NCBI GenBank assembly: GCA_023101885.1
Contig: JALPQD010000640.1
Location: 475,614-539,613 of the forward strand
Direction: 5' to 3'
DNA from: Typhlomys cinereus
Taxonomy: Eukaryota > Chordata > Mammalia > Rodentia > Platacanthomyidae
Length of the DNA stretch: 64,000 nt
In this document: piece after piece, positions 58,151 through 64,000 of the stretch
Position numbering within the stretch: position 1 is the first letter of the stretch
Layout: every line of letters begins with the position of its first letter
Translations under genes and position numbers: made by a program
Notes under the pieces: generated by a model
Seen by the model: only the letters and a program-made list of their open reading frames with translations
Databases searched by the model: none
Told to the model about the DNA's origin: nothing

Positions 58151-59460
58151 TTAAACTCAGAGAGCGACCACGAGCTGATGCAGCTGACCTCAGAGGACAG
58201 CATGTCCGACAACAGCTATTTCCCATCGTCCATCTGAATGGTGTGGAGTGTCCTTGGGGAAGTCTTCTCAGGGACGTAGCTGTGACAGCGGCCACCGGTA
58301 CAGAGGGTTTGTTCTGTGTCACTCTTCACAGACTGTCCTTGGAATCCATGTCCGCACGTAGCTGACAACTTAACTCTGGTGGTCACGGTCACTCCGGGTG
58401 GATATTTTCTTTCACGCCTCTGCAAAAATTAAAGCAAGAGAAAGGGCAGGCTCTACCGAATCCACCAAGTGCACTTTCACACTCATAGCCAGTACAGCAC
58501 CCATTCATTATCTTAGCTGACAACTTAGCGACCCCTCTCTACTTCCCTGCAGCAATGCTGCTGAGGCCCCTCAGAACCCGCCTGTGGCAGCCCCGCTTCC
58601 TTCTGTGGCTTCCGCTAGCAGTCTCTTTGTCTCAGAGGACACTCTCTGTGTCCTTTGATAGGGTTTCCAGAACACATGCAATCAGCTCTATCGATGCTCC
58701 GCGGGAACCTTCAGGATGGATGTTGGTCTATTCCTGTTGCAGAGAAAGAAGCCGATTCCTTTAGAGCAGGTGGTTTGCTTTAGACCCTCCAACTCCCAAG
58801 AGACTCCTGATCCATGTGGGGCTCTCAGGGGTCCACCAATCTCTGCCTGAAGCTCTCTCTTCCTGTAGTCTTCAGATGAATTCGAAAGCCCTCGCTAACA
58901 TACACTACATGGCCCCCATCATGTAACGTGTGACATGAGCACACTTAGCAACCACCTTAGAAAGCTGCACAGCTGTAACTGGACATGATGAGATGACATC
59001 TTGGGGAGTATAGAGTCCAAATAAGCACATGACCAAGACGTAAGAGAGAGAAGAAAAATGTATTACTTCTGGCAGGCAAGAGTAGCAAAGCGACGATTTC
59101 CAAAGCAATGGCCTCCTCAGACCCAAGGGCCACAGGGGGATTTTTATCTAAACAACCTGTGCACATCCATATAGAGGTGATCCTGTGCCGAGCATGCTTT
59201 CTTGGGGGTGCATTCCTGAGCATGCTCAGTTAAGTAGTATGCACCTGAGCATACTCACTTCAAGTTATGGAATACATTGAAGATTAAATGATGACCAGAA
59301 ACGCCTCTAGGTAGACTCAGCTTGAGCTATAGATTTCTAGCTGAGAATAAAGGAAAAGGAATATTGAAAATGCATCACTATGGGAATAGCCATGACCCTC
59401 TAGGGCCGACACCGGGCACTCGTGCTTGGAGGCTTTCGCATTTCCCAGCAAACCTTGGTC
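58151..59460. other. Unassigned intergenic stretch
   Basis: No gene or confident repeat recognised; open frames are short (under 90 codons) and without domain signals. Confidence 0.5.
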
Positions 59461-59469
59461 ATTTTCTTT

Positions 59470-59760
59470 ATAAAGGTCAGGCATCAATTCTTAAATTCGT
59501 CCCTAAATATTTTATGTTTTGCCTTCATTGTAAATAAAATTTCCTTATAGATGTTGCCATCCAGGTTGCTGCTGGCACGGAAGAGTGGAGTTGATTCTAT
59601 GTATATATTTCTTTCATGTCTTTCTAGCCCATGAAATTTTTATTAAATCTAGCATTTCCTAATAGAAATATTTAAGCTTTTTTGAAGAGTGCAATTATCT
59701 TTATACTGGCTTTTTTCCAATTTAGTTTGTAACTGGACTTTTATTACTTGATTCCCTCAA
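59470..59760 (-). mobile_element. Antisense LINE-1 ORF2-region fragment
   Basis: 'aattcttaaattcgtccctaaatattttatg', 'cattgtaaataaaatttccttatagatg', 'caggttgctgctggcacggaagagtg' and 'gattctatgtatatattt' follow the known order of antisense LINE-1 ORF2. Decayed. Confidence 0.75.
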
Positions 59761-59950
59761 ACCCCAAATACGGCACCAAGTCTATGAAACCTCTGCAAGC
59801 GCAGCATCGACAAAGGGAAAGAAGGATGTCGTGGTGGACTCAGGATGACAGATGCCCAGTCTCATGAGCGCTCAAGCCAGAGTCTCACCGGGCCAAGAAG
59901 CAAGACATCCCCAAGTTCAGGGTCCAATCCCTGAAGTTTGGAAAGGGTAC

Positions 59951-60188
59951 TGTCGTGGTTATTCTTGATTTTCAACTTGATAAAATCTAGAGCCACCTAG
60001 AAGACCCACCTTTGGAAGGTCTAAGACGACATTTTCAAAGAAGCTTAACAGAGGAAGGCAGACCCAGTCTGAATGCTGGCAGCACCGTGGGGTGGGCTGT
60101 ACGCACAGATTAAATAAAAAGAGGGAAATAATCTCAGTACCAGTGTTGATCTCTCTCTCTCTCTGCCTTTTGTTCCCAGTCTGCAGGT

Positions 60189-60239
<51 letters not shown>

Positions 60240-60383
60240 GCCTGCTGACTGTGGATGAAAGGTGGCCAGCCTCTGTCACCAAGCCTCTCCCACTGTGATG
60301 GAATCTGCTACCTCAAACTTACAAAATAGACTGTCGTTTAAGTTGCTTTGGTCCTGATAAGAATAATCCAGGCATCTTACACA
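59951..60383 (+). mobile_element. MaLR (MT-type) LTR with exact target duplication
   Basis: Begins TGTCGTGGTTATTCTTGATT and ends 'catcttacaca'. It contains 'caacttgataaaatctagagccacctag', 'agacccacctttgg', 'attaaataaaaagaggg' and 'cctgctgactgtgga'. A perfect 5 bp duplication ggtac flanks it at 59946-59950 and 60384-60388. A (TC)n run of about 23 units (60191-60235) has expanded inside. Confidence 0.88.
60191..60235. repeat. (TC)n microsatellite inside the MT-type LTR
   Basis: Pure TC run, about 45 bp, in the 'tctctctctctgcct' portion of the LTR, where family members normally have only a few units. Confidence 0.95.
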
Positions 60384-60388
60384 GGTAC

Positions 60389-62080
60389 CTGTGCAGATGT
60401 AATGAAATTGAGAAGAGCCTTGAGTTGAAGGTGATCGTACAACGAACCCCAGGTGCATATAAGGAGAACCAAGAAGTTGGTGAGTCAGACAGAAGGAAAG
60501 GTGGAGGATGAGATGGAGGAACAGAAGATGGCTGTCAGAGAGTGTTCTAGGCTTTGAAGATGGAAGGAGGGACCTGGCCAAAGAAACCTAGGATGGCTGG
60601 ACCAGAAGCTGGGGAAGCTGGGAGGCAGAGCCCCAGGGACCTCGAGTGCACCTCCATTTTGGCCTGGTGCGGTCCATCTTAGAATTGTGACCTCTGGGAT
60701 TGTGCAAACATGCACAGGCACTGTCCACAAACCATCGTTTATGGTGACCTCTCAAAGCAGCCGCAAGCAGCCACATCCGAAGGAACTGGGGCCGTGCCGT
60801 GGGTCTCTGCAGTTCCCCGAGAGTGCTGTTTCCTCCGGCTTTTGTGTCTGCAGCCCACCCTAGTACGGCCCCCACAGAGCTGTGAAGATTCATGTTTACC
60901 TCCCGCCACTGGGCAGCTTCCAGTCCGCTTGTAACTCAGCCAACGGGCAGGAAAGACAACATCTCAGTTCTACAAAGCAGGAATGAGTTTGTGTCTCATA
61001 CCTCATGCACTGGTTATATAGAGCTCTGCTGACTTAGACTTGATCCGAGGCCCTAGCCAGCCAGTGCTGGCCCCTCAGCTGGGGCTGTGGGCAGAAAGGG
61101 CAGTGGTTTTGGAACAGACTATGAGAGGCAAAGTGTTTTTCCCCTAAAGAAATGTCTTTAACAAATGTCTCAACTTACAAAAGCATTAACTAACACTTCA
61201 CAGACAGGCTGGTTACAAGTCACAATAACCCTACTCAACCCCTGATGAAGGATCCAAGGGATTGTCTTCAGTTAACCTAGTGTGGCAAGGCCCTGAGCCT
61301 CGGACCTTCCAGACTCAGCCACGGGCAAGAAGCTGAACCTCGTAAGGCCACTAGTGGGCACGGTGTGTTGAGTATTAGCTCTCAAATAACGAAGATAAAG
61401 GCAAATCAAATCAATCAATCAAAACCTTAGAAACCTTTGCTCAAGGACCAGCCGGACCACTGGGAACACAGGGTGTGGGTGGGGCTGTGAGCAGGGAGGT
61501 GGGGGGGAAGCTGCTCGTTCTCCCCTGCACATGGGCACTTGGTCCGGCTCTCCTTGTGTGGCTGATCTCAAGACAGTTCCAGTGGTTCATTGCTGCTCAT
61601 GGTGATAACAGCACTAAACACCAACCTTTACACACAGAGTAGGACACGGAGAACTGCTAAGCAGTTCTGGTTATGGAAGTGTTATCTTCGCTATTTCTAG
61701 GACTAGGGCACTGGAGTGCAAAGAAGCTAAGTCAGTGTGACAAAGTCACCTCAAGGCGCTCTGGCAGCAATGCCCCGGTCGTGGCTCCCTGCCCCATAGC
61801 AGCTCCCATTGCACTGAAAACACAATCTCTCTCCCTAGATTTGCAAATTGATATTGGCATGGACACAGCTGAAATGACACTTCTGCAGATACCAAAGGGA
61901 TCTGGGGGACATTTGGGGGCATAATGATTTGGTAGATTTGCTTATACTTCTGAAATGTATTCTATTCTTTTATGGTGGATGGTTTTAATGTATTGTTGGA
62001 TGCCCTGTGTTTGAGATTTGGTTCTTAAAGTTGCAGGAAAGTATGGTTCAAAAATCTCTCTCGTATTGCACATGTATTTG
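60389..62080. other. Unassigned intergenic stretch
   Basis: No gene or confident repeat. A G run lies near 61500-61506. Confidence 0.5.
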
Positions 62081-62082
62081 TA

Positions 62083-62161
62083 TTTTGGGTGTGTGCATAT
62101 GTGTGTGCAGGTTCATATGTATGGGTGCATGAGTGTGTGCATGTGTGTGTGCGTGTGCGTG

Positions 62162-62200
<39 letters not shown>

Positions 62201-62340
62201 ATGTATGTATACAGACATATACCTGGAGGTCCATAGTTGATGGTAACTGTCTTTGTCACTGCTCTCCTCTTTCTGGAGAAAGGGAGGTCTCAAAGTTGAA
62301 TCCAGAGCTCTCAGCAAGCTAAGATAGCTAGCCAGTTCAC
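62083..62340 (-). mobile_element. Probable B4-type SINE with (TG)n tail
   Basis: A TG tract (62083-62213) is followed by 'cctggaggtccatagttgatgg', a body with 'tggagaaagggaggtctcaaagttgaatccagagctc' (B box-like antisense) and 'agctaagatagctagcca'. The order matches the minus-strand SINEs at 13697 and 29065, but the head is degenerate. Confidence 0.5.
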
Positions 62341-62599
62341 ACTGCGGGTTCTCTGTGTTGGGACTGCACACAGTTTCATATCCTCCACACCTTTACATGG
62401 ATTCTGGGGATCTGAAGCTATCTCCCCCCTCCCTAAAATCTCACTTTTGCATGCCTTCCTATGGAGACTTGATATATTCTGTGATGCATCAAAGTGAGGA
62501 TTTGTGTTTATACCTGTTAGATATAAACAAAACCATAGGTATTATTAAGTTCATATCCTTCAGCTGGAAGTAGAAGGCAAATGTGTTGTAAGAATTAGC

Positions 62600-63012
62600 C
62601 TTAAATAAGCCTATGTCCAGCTGAGAATCAACAGATACCTGCTTGACTCTATTATGCCCAAGACGAGAGCAGTCGCCCAGTGTAGGGCTGGAGCTGCTGG
62701 CCAGGGAGGTCGCAGCTCCCTCTCCACCCTGCCAGAAACAATAGAGTCTATTGCCATTCCCCTTGGTTGCCCATCAGAACCTGCTGAAGACACTGTACAC
62801 TTTGGAAGATTGCACGTTTCAGCATTCCATCATCCTTGGGGGAGGAACTCATGGGACCCTACCCTAGTCTGTGTGACTATGGATGATTAATGCTACCTGG
62901 GATAAGGGGTTCATCTTGCCTCAGGAGGATTGTACATACTGGTATATATTTCCTGTGGTTTAGCAAGTGCCCAAGCACATGCTAAGGCAGGCAACCCTTA
63001 CTAAGGTGAATA

Positions 63013-63054
<42 letters not shown>

Positions 63055-63402
63055 ACACTAATACAGACAATCCTTACTAAAGTGAATAGGACACACACAA
63101 CACACACACTAATACAGACAATCCTTACAAAGTAAATAGGACACACATACACGCGCACACACAAATACAGACAATCTTTACTAAAGTAAATAAGACACAC
63201 ACACACCAATACAGGCAACCCTTATTAAACTAAGTGGGTCCCACACACACATGAAGAGACATAAAAGTTAAAGGGTAAGTTGTTGGAAAAAAGTTCTCAG
63301 TGGAAGAAAGAGGGGAGGGGAGGTAAAAGAACATGGAAAAAAGACAAAAATTCACTATGTATATCTATTGAAGTGTCAAATTTGTAAAATAAATAAATAA
63401 GA
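62600..63402 (+). mobile_element. LINE-1 3' region, plus strand, with embedded VNTR
   Basis: 'agagtctattgccattcc', 'cagaacctgctgaagacactgtacac' and a purine-rich 'aagaaagaggggaggggagg' near the end, with a terminal 'taaaataaataaataag', indicate a LINE-1 3' UTR. The middle is occupied by the VNTR at 62989-63245. No ORF2 sequence remains. Confidence 0.55.
62989..63245. repeat. VNTR with CA-rich units
   Basis: Four to five units of the form 'acagacaatccttactaaa.tgaatagga' followed by variable (CA)n. CA lengths range from about 22 dinucleotides in the first unit to about 6 in later ones. The unit is composite: fixed 30 bp plus variable dinucleotide run. Confidence 0.9.
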
Positions 63403-63571
63403 TGTGAATAGTGTGACTGACACTTTGAACCATTGTGAATGGTGGCTTTTCAAGTCAATGAGACTTAGGGTGGGATTCATATGTTTCCATGGAGATGAGG
63501 AGCTGCCTCCTCCTGAGCCCCTGTGGAGTTTGTCCCTGAAGGAGGCCTGGCGCCATGCTTCTCTTAGCCCA

Positions 63572-63712
63572 GGGCCGCGGGAGGGAGGCCGCGGGAGGGA
63601 GGCCGCGGGAGGGAGGCCGCGGGAGGGAGGCCGCGGGAGGGAGGCCGCGGGAGGGAGGCCGCGGGAGGGAGGTCGCGGCGTGCTGGGAAGGGCCGCGGGA
63701 GGGAGGCCGCCG
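63572..63712. repeat. CpG-rich minisatellite, 14 bp unit
   Basis: 'ggccgcgggaggga' repeats about seven times almost perfectly, then a degenerate spacer with 'gtcgcggcgtgctggg' and a final copy. Each unit carries two CpGs, the densest CpG cluster in the window. Arg/Gly-rich frames through it are artefacts. Confidence 0.95.
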
Positions 63713-64000
63713 TGCAGCAGGCAGCTCTGCAGTTGGGGTTCTTATTCAGGCCTCAGCACTTCGGCTTCTCATGTGACTCTGTGGCTCTAGTCCCCTGCCC
63801 TTGTCTTCAGTTTAATTTTCCAGTTTTACTCACCTGCAGTGAATTGAGATCCAAAAATACCAAATGGAAAATACTAGAAATAAAAAAGTTCATAAGTTCC
63901 AAATAACTTTTATGACCGTTTATCATGATGAATGTTCCATTTTCTTGCTGTTAAGATCTTACTGCTCCTAAGTTATGAACTGAACTTTGCCAACAGATGC

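Noticed and set aside
63404..63790. Arg/Gly-rich open frames
   Set aside because: Translation of the CpG-rich 14 bp array in two phases.

Overview
This window looks like non-coding, repeat-dense DNA from a rodent nuclear genome. Three kinds of evidence support this. SINEs of the B1 and B4 types are present, together with tRNA-headed SINEs carrying (CA)n tails. Long terminal repeats (LTRs) of the ERVL/MaLR class (ORR1- and MT-like) occur throughout, and fragments of rodent-type LINE-1 lie between them. CA/TG microsatellites and minisatellites are very frequent. I did not find the canonical mouse or rat B2 SINE sequence. The youngest SINE family here is one I do not recognise, so I cannot name the species; a mouse-related (myodont) rodent is my best inference.

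I could support no protein-coding gene, rRNA, tRNA, CRISPR array or bacterial-type operon. The longest open frames are artefacts of simple repeats (purine tract at 55.1-55.6 kb, TG arrays at 28.8 and 52.9 kb) or of LTRs and tandem arrays.

Layout. 0-1.3 kb: 3' part of a MaLR-like provirus with a young SINE inserted. 4-11 kb: B4-type SINEs, a solo LTR, a diverged minus-strand provirus (about 7.7-9.55 kb) that contains three tandem cAMP-response-element palindromes, and another solo LTR. 13.7-15.8 kb: an old SINE, then antisense LINE-1 interrupted by a young SINE. 17.3-19.7 kb: a nearly complete 2.4 kb non-autonomous MaLR-like provirus with a tRNA-Leu-type primer site and a young SINE inside. 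20.6-28.3 kb: B1, LTR and LINE-1 3' ends. 32.3-35.5 kb: an LTR of another class, then a 2.4 kb minus-strand MaLR-like provirus whose 5' LTR appears inverted in place and carries an ORR1 LTR. 37.9-43.8 kb: more LTRs and SINEs. 44-50 kb: a repeat-poorer stretch with several segments that look like conserved non-coding elements, plus two unrelated arrays with a 37 bp period. 52.9-60.4 kb: microsatellites, the purine tract and further MaLR LTRs, two of them with perfect 5 bp target duplications. 62-63.7 kb: LINE-1 3' region with a VNTR, then a CpG-rich 14 bp array.

The most informative observations are the young B4-derived SINE family with exact target duplications, the inverted LTR, the triple CRE array, and the candidate non-coding regulatory elements.
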